A stretch of DNA of 64,000 nt, taken from Microbulbifer agarilyticus. GTDB taxonomy: Bacteria > Pseudomonadota > Gammaproteobacteria > Pseudomonadales > Cellvibrionaceae. Below are positions 53,467 through 63,859 of the stretch, in pieces. The notes under the pieces are model-generated. The model was not told the origin of the DNA and made no database searches. It saw nothing but the letters and a program-made list of their open reading frames with translations. Position numbers and translations under genes: made by a program. The stretch's first letter is position 1. Every line of letters starts with the position of its first letter. The stretch lies in assembly GCF_001999945.1 (NCBI RefSeq), contig NZ_CP019650.1, positions 3,091,001 through 3,155,000 on the forward strand. Reading direction: 5' to 3'.

Positions 53467-56400
53467 ATGATCAGCAATCCGCTCAGGCTCGGTCTGATGA
53501 CCGCTGCCATGCTCTCTGCCGGACACAGCTATGCCGCTGTAGACTGCACCTCTCTCCCGATCTGGGAAGCGGGCCCCTCCTATAACGGTGGTGCCCAGGT
53601 CCAGTACAATGACAATGCCTATCAGGCAAACTGGTGGACCCAGAACCAGAACCCGGAACAGTTCTCTGGCCCCTATCAGGAATGGACCCTTCTGGGCTCC
53701 TGTGGTGACAGCACACCACCTCCGTTGACACCGCCCCAGGGCTCGATTTCCGCCCCCACCGCCGGTGCAACTTTCAGTGAAAATGACAGCGTTGTCTTTA
53801 GCGTCTCGGCGTCCGACGCTGACGGCCAGGTAACTGCCGTTGAATTCTTTGTCGATGGTGCACTGGTTGCCACCGACACCGCTGCCCCCTGGCAAACCAC
53901 CTGGACCGCGGTCGCGGGCACTCCCAGCCTGAGCGCGCGCATCACCGATAACGACGACCTCAGCACAACCACCACGGCGGTAGCCATCAACGTGGAAGAA
54001 GTCGTGGTTGGCCCGGTTCCGCCACAAGTGAACATCACGGCACCATCCAATGGCTCCAGCCACACCACCGGCGATGCACTGACCATTAGTGCCAGCGCAT
54101 CCGATGCGGACGGCAGCGTGACTCAGGTCGAATTCTATGTGGACGGCAGCCTGGTCAGCACCGACACCAGCGCGCCCTACAGCACCCAGTGGACCGCCAC
54201 TCTCGGCGATCACACCCTCTCCGCTGTGGCGACCGACAACGATGGCCAGACCGCAAGCGCGGAATCCAGCATCTCCGTTGCCGATGAGCAAGTCGTGATT
54301 GGCGACCACCCATGCCGCCCGGACGGTCTCTACACCACGCCGGGCACCGCACCGAATTACTGTGACATCTACGATGCAGAAGGCCGCGAAGACATGGGCG
54401 CCGACCACCCGCGTCGGATTATTGGCTACTTCACCAGCTGGCGTAACGGCGCCAACGGCCAGCCCAGCTATCTGGTGAAAGACATCCCGTGGGGCAAAAT
54501 CACCCACATCAATTATGCCTTCGCGCACGTAGCCAGCGATTACTCCGTTTCTGTCGGTAATACCAACAACCCCGACAACCCTGCCACTGGCATGGAATGG
54601 CCGGGTATCGCCGGCGCGGAAACCGATCCGGACTACGCCTACAAGGGTCACTTCAACCAGCTGTCCAAATTCAAGGAACAGCACCCGGAAGTGAAAACCC
54701 TGGTCTCCGTTGGGGGCTGGGCAGAAACCGGCGGTCACTTCAATGAGAATGGCGACCGCGTTGACGACGGTGGTTTCTACACCATGACCACCAACGCCGA
54801 CGGCAGCATCAATCACCAGGGCATCGAAGCCTTCGCCAACTCCTCCGTGGCGTTTATCCGCGAATACGGCTTTGACGGTGTGGATATCGACTACGAATAC
54901 CCCACCAGTATGAATGACGCCGGTAACCCGATGGACTTCGGCATTGCCAACCCACTGCGCGGTTCGCTCATGGTGTCCTACGTTGAGCTAATGCGCGTGT
55001 TGCGTGAGAAGCTCGACGAGGCAGGCCAGCAGGACGGCACCCACTACATGCTGACCATCGCCTCGCCATCATCCGGCTACCTGCTGCGCGGCATGGAAAC
55101 CATGCAGATCACCCAGTATCTGGATTACGTCAATATCATGACCTACGACCTGCACGGGGCGTGGAATGAATACGTTGGCCACAACTCGGCGCTGTTTGAT
55201 AACGGCAACGACCCGGAACTGGCGGCGGCTAGCGTGTACAGCACTTCTCAGTACGGTGGCATTGGCTACCTGAACATTGACTGGGCGGTTAAATACTTCC
55301 GCGGCTCTATGCCCGCAGGGCGTATCAACGTAGGTATCCCCTACTATACCCGCGGCTGGCAGGGTGTATCCGGCGGCGCCAATGGACTCGGCGGCTCCGC
55401 AGCACTGCCTGCTCAATCCGAGTGTCCGGAAGGCACCGGTGGCGCGTCTGACTGCGGCCACGGCGCCATCGGCATCGATAACATGTGGCACGACCTGGAC
55501 GAAAACGGCAACGAGATGGGCGCCGGTTCCAACCCAATGTGGCACGCCAAGAACCTGGAGAACGGCATCCTCGGCAGCTACGTGACCGAGTACGGTCTCG
55601 ACCCGGCGGGCGACCCAGACGACGCACTGGTTGGCTCCTATGCACGTAACTACGACAGCGTGTCGGAAGCACCCTGGTTGTGGAACGCGCAGAAAAACGT
55701 GTTCATCTCCACTGAAGACGAAGAGTCCATGGACGCCAAAGTGCAGTATGTCATCGACCAGGGCGTAGGCGGCATCATGTTCTGGGAACTGGCCGGCGAC
55801 TACAGCTGGGACGCGGCGAAGGGTGAGTACTACATGGGCGATACCCTCACTACCCTGGCTTACGACAAGTTCGCCAACGCTAGTGACTACCGTCACCTGC
55901 GCACCGACCGCGCTGTACCCACTGAAGCACTGGATATCGGCATCGAAGTCACTGAGTTCAAGCTCGGCGACCAGAACTACCCGCTGAACCCCAAGATGTA
56001 TATCACCAACAACACCGGCGGCACCCTGCCCGGCGGCACCGTGTTTGAGTTTGATATGCCAACGTCCACTTCCAACATCATCACCGACCAGAGTGGTGCT
56101 GGTCTGGAAGTGATTGAGGACGGCGCTAATGCTTCTGGTGGCAACGTGGGCGGATTGGAAAATGAGTTCCACCGTGTGCGCTTCAGCCTGCCCGCATGGC
56201 AAGACCTGGCCAACGGTGAAAGCTGGGACATGACACTCAACTACTACCTGCCGGTCTCCGGTCCACAAGCCTACACCGCGACGATTGACGGCACCGCTTA
56301 TGCGCTGGCCTTCGAGTACCCGGATCTGCCACTGGCCGATCTTTCCAGCGGCGGTTCGTCAAGCAGCAGCTCTTCCGGTGGTAGCTCCTCTGGTGGAAGT

Positions 56401-56604
56401 TCTTCGGGCGGTGGCAGCGACAGCTGTAGCGCGCAGGGTATCAGCACCGCTGGACTGGTTACCTACCCGGAATGGCCGCAAGGCGGCAATGCATCGGGCG
56501 GCGACCTGATCATCCACGACGGCAGCGTGTATCGCGCCAAGTGGTGGACTCAATCGGTCCCGGGCACCGCGGATGGCAGCTGGGAATTTGTCTGCAACAT
56601 CTAA
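53467..56604 (+). CDS. Secreted multidomain GH18 chitinase
   Basis: 1045 residues from ATG 53467 (AAGGTG upstream); an earlier frame from 53359 would include the promoter. Signal peptide 1-24; CBM5-like chitin-binding module 25-80 (aromatic WTQNQNPEQ...WTLLGSC); two Ig-like modules (about 90-175 and 180-268); GH18 barrel from about 315 to 805 with the catalytic DGVDIDYE (470-477), where Glu477 is the acid. A beta-rich C-terminal domain, a Ser/Gly linker, then a second CBM5/12 (CSAQ...WEFVCNI) follow. It degrades chitin outside the cell, and CBMs at both ends favour processive binding. A NagX-like gene is downstream. Confidence 0.95.
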   Translation: MISNPLRLGLMTAAMLSAGHSYAAVDCTSLPIWEAGPSYNGGAQVQYNDNAYQANWWTQNQNPEQFSGPYQEWTLLGSCGDSTPPPLTPPQGSISAPTAGATFSENDSVVFSVSASDADGQVTAVEFFVDGALVATDTAAPWQTTWTAVAGTPSLSARITDNDDLSTTTTAVAINVEEVVVGPVPPQVNITAPSNGSSHTTGDALTISASASDADGSVTQVEFYVDGSLVSTDTSAPYSTQWTATLGDHTLSAVATDNDGQTASAESSISVADEQVVIGDHPCRPDGLYTTPGTAPNYCDIYDAEGREDMGADHPRRIIGYFTSWRNGANGQPSYLVKDIPWGKITHINYAFAHVASDYSVSVGNTNNPDNPATGMEWPGIAGAETDPDYAYKGHFNQLSKFKEQHPEVKTLVSVGGWAETGGHFNENGDRVDDGGFYTMTTNADGSINHQGIEAFANSSVAFIREYGFDGVDIDYEYPTSMNDAGNPMDFGIANPLRGSLMVSYVELMRVLREKLDEAGQQDGTHYMLTIASPSSGYLLRGMETMQITQYLDYVNIMTYDLHGAWNEYVGHNSALFDNGNDPELAAASVYSTSQYGGIGYLNIDWAVKYFRGSMPAGRINVGIPYYTRGWQGVSGGANGLGGSAALPAQSECPEGTGGASDCGHGAIGIDNMWHDLDENGNEMGAGSNPMWHAKNLENGILGSYVTEYGLDPAGDPDDALVGSYARNYDSVSEAPWLWNAQKNVFISTEDEESMDAKVQYVIDQGVGGIMFWELAGDYSWDAAKGEYYMGDTLTTLAYDKFANASDYRHLRTDRAVPTEALDIGIEVTEFKLGDQNYPLNPKMYITNNTGGTLPGGTVFEFDMPTSTSNIITDQSGAGLEVIEDGANASGGNVGGLENEFHRVRFSLPAWQDLANGESWDMTLNYYLPVSGPQAYTATIDGTAYALAFEYPDLPLADLSSGGSSSSSSSGGSSSGGSSSGGGSDSCSAQGISTAGLVTYPEWPQGGNASGGDLIIHDGSVYRAKWWTQSVPGTADGSWEFVCNI

Positions 56605-56749
56605 GCAATCAACGAAATGGATTTTCCCGGCCGGCGACGCAGCGCCGGCCAACTCTCACTGGATGGATCGCTGTAACACACTGATTTTTAAAATTCTCTC
56701 TGCGTTGTGACCGATAGGAAACTCCTTTACAGGATTTGCTCCTATGTTT

Positions 56750-56777
56750 GCCCCGACTTATAGCCGGGGCTTTTTTT
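56750..56777 (+). terminator. Terminator between the chitinase and NagX-like genes
   Basis: GCCCCG and CGGGGC flank a short interior loop and are followed by seven T residues. It lies about 145 nt after the chitinase stop. Confidence 0.8.
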
Positions 56778-56882
56778 GTTTTGGGGCACCGTGAATGTGG
56801 CTTTCGAAATGCCATATCATGGTATGCAAAACTTGTGATCCCCGATTTCGTTAAACGTGATTTCATTCAAATAGCAGTAACC

Positions 56883-57980
56883 ATGGCCAAGAAAAAACAA
56901 CGACTTGCATCCGTCGATGCCCTGCGCGGCTTCGACATGTTCTGGATTATCGGCGGCGAGGCATTATTCCTCCCTCTGTTTGCGCTCACCGGCTGGTCGA
57001 TTTTCCAGTTCGGTCACGCACAGATGCAGCACACACCCTGGCATGGTTTTACGTTTTACGACCTAATCTTTCCGCTGTTTATTTTCCTGTCCGGGGTGAC
57101 TCTGGGCCTGGCTAATAAATCGTTACGGGGCCTGCCAATGAGTCAAAGGGCTCCCGTGTATCGCAAGGCTACCAAACGCCTGCTATTGCTTATTTTATTG
57201 GGTATTCTCTATAACCATGGCTGGGGCACGGGTATCCCCGCCGACCTCAGTGAAATTCGCTACGCTAGTGTACTGGCGCGCATCGGCTTTGCCTGGTTTT
57301 TCGCGGCAATGATCGTATGGCACTTCGGTATCCGCTCACAGTATGTAATTACCGCATGCATTCTGCTGGGCTACTGGCTATTGCAGGCCACTGCCGGCAA
57401 TTACACACCCGACGGCTCGGTAAATGCGTGGGTGGATCAGCACTTTTTGCCCGGTATCACCTACCAGAATCGCGCTTACGACCCGGAAGGTGTCCTATCT
57501 ACCATCCCGGCTATTGCCAATGCGCTGTTCGGGGTTTTCGCCGGTCGCTGGCTGAGTAAACATGCTGGCAATCACAAGTCCATTCTGAAAGGTTTATTTG
57601 TCGCTGCAGCAATCTGCCTTGTAGCCGGCTTTGTATGGCACTGGGTTTACCCGGTGAACAAGGAACTGTGGACAAGTTCTTTTGTATTGATCACCTGCGG
57701 CTGCTGCCTGTTACTACTGGGGCTTTTCTATCTGCTTGTGGATATGTGGCACTGGAAGTCCTTCACCTACTTTTTCTCGGTGATCGGTTGCAACGCCATT
57801 CTGGTGTATCTCGGTACCAGTCTGGTGAGCTGGCAGTATTCGAGTAAAAGTGTGTTTGGTGGTATTGCTGCCGCCTTGCCGCAAGCCGCGGGGATCCTAG
57901 TGATTGCCGGTGGAGTAATCCTGCTGCAGTGGCTGGTATTGCGCTTTCTGTTCAAGCGGGGAATTTTTATTAGCCCCTAA
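56883..57980 (+). CDS. nagX: NagX-like membrane acyltransferase (DUF5009 type)
   Basis: 365 residues from ATG 56883; a frame opening at 56736 would span the terminator. The start LASVDALRGFDMFWIIGGEAL is the motif of heparan-alpha-glucosaminide acetyltransferase-like and NagX proteins. About ten membrane segments follow, with FYDLIFPLFIFLSGVTLGLA, LARIGFAWFFAAMI and WHWVYPVNKELWTSSFVL. NagX genes occur in GlcNAc/chitin utilisation clusters. The chitinase gene next door supports that role here. The exact reaction is unproven. Confidence 0.85.
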   Translation: MAKKKQRLASVDALRGFDMFWIIGGEALFLPLFALTGWSIFQFGHAQMQHTPWHGFTFYDLIFPLFIFLSGVTLGLANKSLRGLPMSQRAPVYRKATKRLLLLILLGILYNHGWGTGIPADLSEIRYASVLARIGFAWFFAAMIVWHFGIRSQYVITACILLGYWLLQATAGNYTPDGSVNAWVDQHFLPGITYQNRAYDPEGVLSTIPAIANALFGVFAGRWLSKHAGNHKSILKGLFVAAAICLVAGFVWHWVYPVNKELWTSSFVLITCGCCLLLLGLFYLLVDMWHWKSFTYFFSVIGCNAILVYLGTSLVSWQYSSKSVFGGIAAALPQAAGILVIAGGVILLQWLVLRFLFKRGIFISP

Positions 57981-58027
57981 GAAATAGGGGCTCTGTTGCC
58001 TATGCGCTCAGATTGCGTTGTTGTGGC

Positions 58028-58152
58028 GGCAAAGCCCTGGGTGTGGGTTTTCGGGACCGAGCTAGGCGCTCCCCTGTAAACCCATCCCTGGGCGCTTCGG
58101 CGCAAACGTCCTGTTTGCGACGATCCCGAAAACCCACACCCAGAACTTTGCC
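58028..58152. repeat. 125-bp palindromic intergenic element
   Basis: Arms of 32 bp (58028-58059 and 58121-58152) are inverted copies with only three mismatches. They enclose a 61-bp centre containing a further 7-bp hairpin, CGCAAAC/GTTTGCG (58101-58107 and 58113-58119), and a GCGC-rich stem. No target-site duplication or transposase is seen. It lies between the NagX-like and mutT genes, whose transcripts converge there, so it may act as a bidirectional terminator, a REP/MITE-like element or an RNA structure. I recognise the style as a dispersed repeat but cannot count copies from one window. Confidence 0.85.
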
Positions 58153-58220
58153 TTCGAGTCGAACTATTCACTTCGATTTCCTACGTGAACACTCAGAAAA
58201 CAGGTATATAAAGTGAAGGC

Positions 58221-58643
58221 TTATTCATGGGATGCGTTTGCGTATTTTAGTACGGCATCAACAATAGGCTGATTAGCATCGGGAAAGTGATATTCAGGCA
58301 GTTCACTCACAGGAACCCAGGCAAGCTCTTGCCCTTCGACGCCACGCTCCTTGCCAGCAAACTCGGTCACACACCAGGTATCCAGAAACACCTGCTTATC
58401 GCCGTAATCGTGCCGGACCTCGATTAGAGGCTCCATTGCCTTTACTTCAATATCTAGCTCTTCTTTCAGCTCACGTGCCATGGCCACCTGAATAGATTCA
58501 TTGCCCTCGACCTTGCCACCGGGAAACTCCCAGCGGCCGCCCATGTGCAGGTGCTCCGGACGCTTGGCCAATAGAATGCGGCCGTCAGCGCCGAGAATCA
58601 CTCCAACCGCGACATGAATATGCTTGATTGCAGAGCCGCCCAT
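58221..58643 (-). CDS. mutT: 8-oxo-dGTP diphosphatase MutT
   Basis: 140 residues from the ATG at 58643, which overlaps the argJ stop by one base (TGATG). MutT-like N-terminus (HIHVAVGVILGADGRILLAKRPEH), complete Nudix box (GGKVEGNESIQVAMARE, then LKEELDI) and FPGGK are present. It hydrolyses 8-oxo-dGTP to prevent A:T to C:G mutations. Pairing with argJ and secA is the usual gammaproteobacterial order. Confidence 0.93.
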   Translation of the reverse strand: MGGSAIKHIHVAVGVILGADGRILLAKRPEHLHMGGRWEFPGGKVEGNESIQVAMARELKEELDIEVKAMEPLIEVRHDYGDKQVFLDTWCVTEFAGKERGVEGQELAWVPVSELPEYHFPDANQPIVDAVLKYANASHE

Positions 58644-59842
58644 CAGGTGCGGTACTCCGCATTGATGGTGACGTACTCGTGAGAAAAGTCGCACGTCCAG
58701 ATATGCTCGTTGACATTGCCGCGCTGCAAATCAACGGAAATTGTAAACTCCGCCTGTTCAAAAACTTTCTGCCCGGCATCCTCGGTATAACTCGACGCCC
58801 GCCCGCCGGCATCGACGATTTGCACATTGTCGAGATACACACTGATCTTGCTGGTATCCAGATCTGTTGCACCGGCATTGCCAATCGCCATTACCAGCCG
58901 CCCCCAGTTGGGGTCCGACGCGTACAGCGCAGTTTTCACCAGCGGCGATTCACCGATCTCAAACGCCATACTCAGTGCCTCTTCAGAGCTGGCGGCGTTA
59001 TTCACTTGCACGGTAACGAACTTGGTCGCGCCCTCACCATCCTTAACGATGGCCTGAGCAAGCTCGATATGTACACCAATGATGGCTGCTTTAAGCTGTG
59101 CATAAGCATCACTGTGCGTATCCGCAACTTCCGGGCCGGTGGCACCACTGGCAATCAACACACAGGCATCGTTTGTAGAGGTGTCCCCGTCCACACTGAT
59201 GCGGTTAAACGACGCCGCAACAGCTTCCTGCACCAGCGAATCCAGCACATCTTGCGGAATACGCGCATCGGTGGCGACATAGGCGAGCATGGTCGCCATA
59301 TTTGGCTGGATCATGCCGGCGCCTTTGGCGATGCCGACAATGGAAATCTTCTCTCCGGCGATTGTCACCGAGCGGCTTGCGGTTTTCGGGCGGGTATCCG
59401 TGGTCATGATCGCCGCGGCCGCACTTTCCCAACCATCCGGCCGCAGCTGTGCCGCGGCCGAGGGAATCGCACTCAAAATATTTTGTACCGGCAGATGCTC
59501 ACCGATAACACCAGTGCTGAATGGCAGTACTTGCTGCGCACTGACACCAAGCGCCTCGGCGACACCCGCACAGCAGCGGTTAGCATCCAGCAACCCTTGC
59601 TCTCCCGTCGCCGCGTTGGCATTGCCGGCGTTAATTAGCAGAGCGCGAATGCCGCCCTGCTGGATATGCTCTTTCGCAACCAATACCGGGGCCGCACAAA
59701 ACGCATTCTGGGTAAAGGTTGCGGATACGGCGGCGCCTTCCGCAATGTCTATCAACAGCAAGTCATCGCGCTGCCAGTCTTTGACCTTGGCGGGAACGGC
59801 GGCAAGACGGATGCCGGGAATCGAAGGGAAGGGCTGCGCCAT
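58643..59842 (-). CDS. argJ: Bifunctional ornithine acetyltransferase / N-acetylglutamate synthase
   Basis: 399 residues from ATG 59842 (AAGGA upstream), eight codons inside a longer frame. The autocleavage region IVGIAKGAGMIQPNMATMLAY contains the Ala-Thr cut site whose Thr is the nucleophile. Other ArgJ features: PGIRLAAVPAKVK near the start, INAGNANAATGEQG, and NRISVDGDTSTND. It transfers acetyl from acetylornithine to glutamate in arginine synthesis. Confidence 0.95.
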   Translation of the reverse strand: MAQPFPSIPGIRLAAVPAKVKDWQRDDLLLIDIAEGAAVSATFTQNAFCAAPVLVAKEHIQQGGIRALLINAGNANAATGEQGLLDANRCCAGVAEALGVSAQQVLPFSTGVIGEHLPVQNILSAIPSAAAQLRPDGWESAAAAIMTTDTRPKTASRSVTIAGEKISIVGIAKGAGMIQPNMATMLAYVATDARIPQDVLDSLVQEAVAASFNRISVDGDTSTNDACVLIASGATGPEVADTHSDAYAQLKAAIIGVHIELAQAIVKDGEGATKFVTVQVNNAASSEEALSMAFEIGESPLVKTALYASDPNWGRLVMAIGNAGATDLDTSKISVYLDNVQIVDAGGRASSYTEDAGQKVFEQAEFTISVDLQRGNVNEHIWTCDFSHEYVTINAEYRT

Positions 59843-59885
59843 ACGGATACGTCCTTGAACATTCACGATTTAAGCGCAGATTATA

Positions 59886-59918
59886 AAGAAAAAGGCCCGC
59901 TGGTAAGAGCGGGCCTTT
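59886..59918 (-). terminator. Terminator after secA
   Basis: GGCCCGCT (59894-59901) and AGCGGGCC (59908-59915) form an 8-bp stem with a 6-nt loop, followed on the minus strand by TTTTTCTTT. It lies between the secA stop and the argJ start. Confidence 0.88.
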
Positions 59919-59962
59919 CAATAAGACAGTCACAAGACTGATCTAAATAGTCAGATTCGACT

Positions 59963-62734
59963 TCAGGAAGTGGTTGAAGACGATGAAGGAGAAGAAGTCA
60001 GTTTGCCGTGGCACTGCTTGTACTTCTTGCCAGAGCCACATGGGCATGGGTCGTTGCGGCCAACACGCGGACCGCGACGTACCGGCTCCGAATTCGGCTG
60101 CGCAGGTGCCGGGGCAACTTCCTCACCTTCCGGCATGGCGGAAGCCTGTGCGTGTTGCAGTTCCAGCTGCTGGCGACGCTGCGCTTCCAGGCGGCGCTGC
60201 TCCATTTCTTCCATCTGCTCACGGGTCATCGGCTCAACGTGGGCCAGTACGCGAATCACCTCATGTTTGAGGTTTTCCAGCAGCGCCTGGAACAGCTCGA
60301 AAGACTCGCGCTTGAATTCCTGCTTGGGATTTTTGTTGGCATAGGCGCGCAGACCGATACCCGCACGCAGGTGATCCATGCTGGAAAGATGCTCCTTCCA
60401 CAGCTGGTCCAGGACCTGCAGCATCACTTGGCGCTCAATGGTGGGCATCAGGTTTTCATCGCCGGTACTCTCGGCGATACGCTCCAGCTTCTGCTGGTAT
60501 ACACCTTGCGCTTCCGCAACGATTTTTTCGCGCAGACTTTCCTCATGCAGCGTACGATCTTCGTCCAACCATTGCTTGATTGGCAGTTGCAGGCCCAGTT
60601 CAGAAGCCAACTGCTGCTCCAGAGCCGGAATGTCCCACTGCTCTTCCACGCTCTGCGGCGGTACATAGGTGGAGATCTGATCGTTCAGCACATCGTCACG
60701 GATCGCAGTGATGGTTTCGCTGATGGTTTCGGCTTCCAGCAACTCATTGCGCTGGGAGTAAATTACCTGACGCTGGTCATTGGCCACATCATCGTATTCC
60801 AGCAGCTGCTTACGAATATCGAAGTTGCGGCCTTCTACACGACGCTGCGCCTTTTCGATGGCATTGGAGACCATGCGGTGCTCAATCGCTTCACCGCGCT
60901 CCATACCCAGCATCTGCATGAAGTTCTTCACCCGGTCGGAGGCGAAGATACGCATCAGGTTGTCTTCCAAAGACAGATAGAAACGCGTCACACCGGGGTC
61001 ACCCTGACGACCCGCACGACCACGCAACTGGTTGTCGATACGACGAGACTCGTGGCGCTCGGTACCGATAATGTGCAGGCCACCGGCCTCAATTACGGTC
61101 TCGTGACGGGATGCCCAATCCGCTTTGACCTTATCGATCTCTTCCGCGGTTGCTTCACGCTTCTCGCGTTCCTGAAGCTCCTCGACTTCCGCTTCCCAGT
61201 TACCACCGAGCACAATATCGGTACCACGACCGGCCATGTTGGTGGCGATGGTAACGGTGCCCGGGCGACCGGCCTGGGCAATGATCTGTGCTTCTTTTTC
61301 GTGGAATTTGGCGTTCAGTACCTGGTGCTCGATCTTGGCCTTTTGCAGCAGACGCGACATTTCTTCGGACGTCTCGATAGACGCGGTACCAACCAGGATC
61401 GGCGCCTTCTTGTCGCGGCAGTACTTGATGTCCTCGATGATCGCTTCGAGCTTTTCATCTTTGGTGAGGTACACCAAGTCGTTCAGGTCGTCACGCTGCT
61501 TCTCGCGGTTGGTGGGGATAACCACCACATCCAGACCGTAGATCTGGTGAAATTCAAACGCTTCGGTATCTGCAGTACCGGTCATACCCGCTAGTTTGGG
61601 GTAGAAGCGGAACAGGTTCTGGAAGGTGGTGGAGGCCAGGGTCTGGCTCTCGCTCTGAATCTGAACATTCTCTTTTGCTTCGAGCGCCTGATGCAGGCCC
61701 TCGGACAGGCGACGCCCCGGCATGGTGCGGCCGGTATGCTCGTCGATCAACACCACTTGGCCGTTCTGCACGATGTAATCCACATCTTTGTTGAACAGCA
61801 CGTGCGCGCGCAGTGCGGCGTTGACGTGATGCAGCAGCCCCAGGTTGCCCGGCGCATACAGGGATTCGTCTTCTTTCAACAGACCGCCGCGGGTAAGCAG
61901 GTCTTCGATCAACTGGTGGCCGTCTTCGGTCATCTCTACCTGGCGGGTTTTCTCATCCACCGTGTAGTGACCTTCGCCACCCTCTTCACCGCGCTCCAGC
62001 TGCGGTACCAGCTTGTTCATGGCCATATACAGCTGGGAGGAATCTTCCGCCGCACCGGAGATGATCAACGGGGTACGCGCCTCGTCGATCAGGATGGAGT
62101 CCACCTCATCCACAATCGCGAAGTTCTGCGGGCGCTGGGTGCGGTCTTCCTTACGCAGCACCATGTTGTCGCGCAGGTAGTCAAAACCAAACTCGTTGTT
62201 GGTGCCGTAGGTGATGTCCGCCTGGTAGGCCGCCTGCTTTTCCGCCGGGTGCTGCTGGGAAACCACAATGCCCACGCTCAGCCCCAGGAATTCGTACACT
62301 GGACGCATCCAGTTGGCGTCACGGGCAGCCAGATAGTCGTTCACCGTGACGATATGTACGCCTTTACCTTCCAAAGCATTCAGGTACGCCGGCAGGGTTG
62401 CTACCAGGGTCTTACCCTCACCGGTACGCATTTCAGCGATCCGACCTTCGTGCAGGGTCATACCACCAATCATCTGTACGTCGAAGTGGCGCATGCCCAG
62501 CGAACGTGAGCCGGCTTCTCGCACGGCAGCAAACGCTTCCGGCAGCAGGCTATCCAGTTTTTCGCCATCTGCCAGGCGCTGTCTAAACTCATCCGTCTTG
62601 GCTTTCAGCGCAGCATCATCCAGCGCCTTATATTCGTCTTCCAGCGCATTGATCTTGTTAACGACCTTACGCATGCGCTTGAGCTCGCGGTCATTTTTTG
62701 ACCCGAAGACTGTTTTTATCAGTTTGCCAATCAT
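59963..62734 (-). CDS. secA: Preprotein translocase ATPase SecA
   Basis: 923 residues. Walker [34 protein letters not shown], the DEAD-type [11 protein letters not shown] region and [15 protein letters not shown] are present. The C-terminal zinc finger [14 protein letters not shown] binds SecB and phospholipids, and a short Ser-rich tail follows it. SecA drives protein export through SecYEG. Large reading frames on the opposite strand are shadows. Confidence 0.97.
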   Translation of the reverse strand: MIGKLIKTVFGSKNDRELKRMRKVVNKINALEDEYKALDDAALKAKTDEFRQRLADGEKLDSLLPEAFAAVREAGSRSLGMRHFDVQMIGGMTLHEGRIAEMRTGEGKTLVATLPAYLNALEGKGVHIVTVNDYLAARDANWMRPVYEFLGLSVGIVVSQQHPAEKQAAYQADITYGTNNEFGFDYLRDNMVLRKEDRTQRPQNFAIVDEVDSILIDEARTPLIISGAAEDSSQLYMAMNKLVPQLERGEEGGEGHYTVDEKTRQVEMTEDGHQLIEDLLTRGGLLKEDESLYAPGNLGLLHHVNAALRAHVLFNKDVDYIVQNGQVVLIDEHTGRTMPGRRLSEGLHQALEAKENVQIQSESQTLASTTFQNLFRFYPKLAGMTGTADTEAFEFHQIYGLDVVVIPTNREKQRDDLNDLVYLTKDEKLEAIIEDIKYCRDKKAPILVGTASIETSEEMSRLLQKAKIEHQVLNAKFHEKEAQIIAQAGRPGTVTIATNMAGRGTDIVLGGNWEAEVEELQEREKREATAEEIDKVKADWASRHETVIEAGGLHIIGTERHESRRIDNQLRGRAGRQGDPGVTRFYLSLEDNLMRIFASDRVKNFMQMLGMERGEAIEHRMVSNAIEKAQRRVEGRNFDIRKQLLEYDDVANDQRQVIYSQRNELLEAETISETITAIRDDVLNDQISTYVPPQSVEEQWDIPALEQQLASELGLQLPIKQWLDEDRTLHEESLREKIVAEAQGVYQQKLERIAESTGDENLMPTIERQVMLQVLDQLWKEHLSSMDHLRAGIGLRAYANKNPKQEFKRESFELFQALLENLKHEVIRVLAHVEPMTREQMEEMEQRRLEAQRRQQLELQHAQASAMPEGEEVAPAPAQPNSEPVRRGPRVGRNDPCPCGSGKKYKQCHGKLTSSPSSSSTTS

Positions 62735-62920
62735 TATTCAGAAACCACATTAATGCTGATTATGCCCGCAGGACCACTCGTGACGGTGCTGCGCGGAAAG
62801 GGTGCAAGTAAACAGGAAGGCGCCAGACGCCGCAACAGTCTTGCCCGGTGTTTGGGTTAAAGTTGCGGGCGCCAATACGGGATTACAAGGGTCCCGTTGC
62901 GCAATGATAGAGGATAGTTG

Positions 62921-63859
62921 TTATCTGCCGGTGCGGCGGATGTAGCTGGCAGGGTCGACCGGACGGTCGTTCTTGTAGACTTCAAAATGTACGTGAGGGC
63001 CAGTGGAGCGACCACTGGAACCCATCAGGGCAATCACCTGGCCCTTTTTCACGATATCACCCAGTTTGACCTTGATCTCACTGTTGTGACCATAGCGGGT
63101 TTTATAGCCGTTGCCGTGGTTAATCTCCACTAGCTGACCATAGCCGTAGCGGTCTTCTGCCCAGGTCACCACACCGGCGGCCACGGAAACCACATCAGAG
63201 CCACGCTTGCCGGCAAAGTCCACACCCTTATGCCAGGAGCGGCGGCCACTGAAAGGGTCGGTACGGTAGCCGTAGCGCGATGACATCCAGCCACGAGTGA
63301 TGGGGCGGCCGGCGATAAACTGCTCATCCTGCAGCTGTTGACGGCTCATCAGGCTATCGAGGGTCTGCAACTGCATCTGGCGGTCTTCAATCTGATCCGA
63401 CAGGTCGCCGATCACCTCGAGGAATTCTGGGGGATGGTAGGGCAGATCACCCGCACCAGCGATACCCGACTCCTCGGGACCGCCGACCGCAGGGGTAGCG
63501 CCAAACTGGAATTCACCCTCATCGAGCTTTGCAATGGTGGTCAGTCGCTCACCCAGAGCGTCCAGACGGGTCAGACGCCCCTGCAACTCTGCAAGTTTCA
63601 CGGTAAGCGCAGTCAATTGCTCGCGCGCCTGCTGATCTGCATCAGAGATTTGATCCTGCTGCTTACGCAGGGCCTTGTTCCACGCTTTCACCGCACGCGA
63701 ATCGAAGACGTCGGATTCAGTGGCAGGTAAGTTTGCACCAATGAAAAATGCGCCAACAGGAAGCCCCAACAGGCACAGACCGAGCAAAGCTTTGCTCAGG
63801 CCGCCGAAGTTGAAGCTGCGGGAGACACCGCCGCGATCGTTGACGAGGATAACTTTCAT
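62921..63859 (-). CDS. M23-family (LytM-type) cell-wall peptidase
   Basis: 312 residues from ATG 63859; a second ATG at 63886 would add nine residues, and neither has a strong RBS. A membrane anchor (about 20-42) and a coiled-coil (LRKQQDQISDADQQAREQLTA) precede the peptidase domain. The zinc motif residues are in SWHKGVDFAGK (His, Asp) and the HVHFEV pair. It hydrolyses peptidoglycan cross-links or regulates amidases in the periplasm. Placement beside secA is conserved in gammaproteobacteria. Confidence 0.92.
   Translation of the reverse strand: MKVILVNDRGGVSRSFNFGGLSKALLGLCLLGLPVGAFFIGANLPATESDVFDSRAVKAWNKALRKQQDQISDADQQAREQLTALTVKLAELQGRLTRLDALGERLTTIAKLDEGEFQFGATPAVGGPEESGIAGAGDLPYHPPEFLEVIGDLSDQIEDRQMQLQTLDSLMSRQQLQDEQFIAGRPITRGWMSSRYGYRTDPFSGRRSWHKGVDFAGKRGSDVVSVAAGVVTWAEDRYGYGQLVEINHGNGYKTRYGHNSEIKVKLGDIVKKGQVIALMGSSGRSTGPHVHFEVYKNDRPVDPASYIRRTGR

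Noticed and set aside
56736..56882. N-terminal extension of the NagX-like gene
   Set aside because: It would run across a strong terminator; ATG 56883 fits the family start.
60008..61594. 528-codon open frame on the plus strand inside secA
   Set aside because: It is the shadow of the very well conserved secA gene; no RBS or domain.
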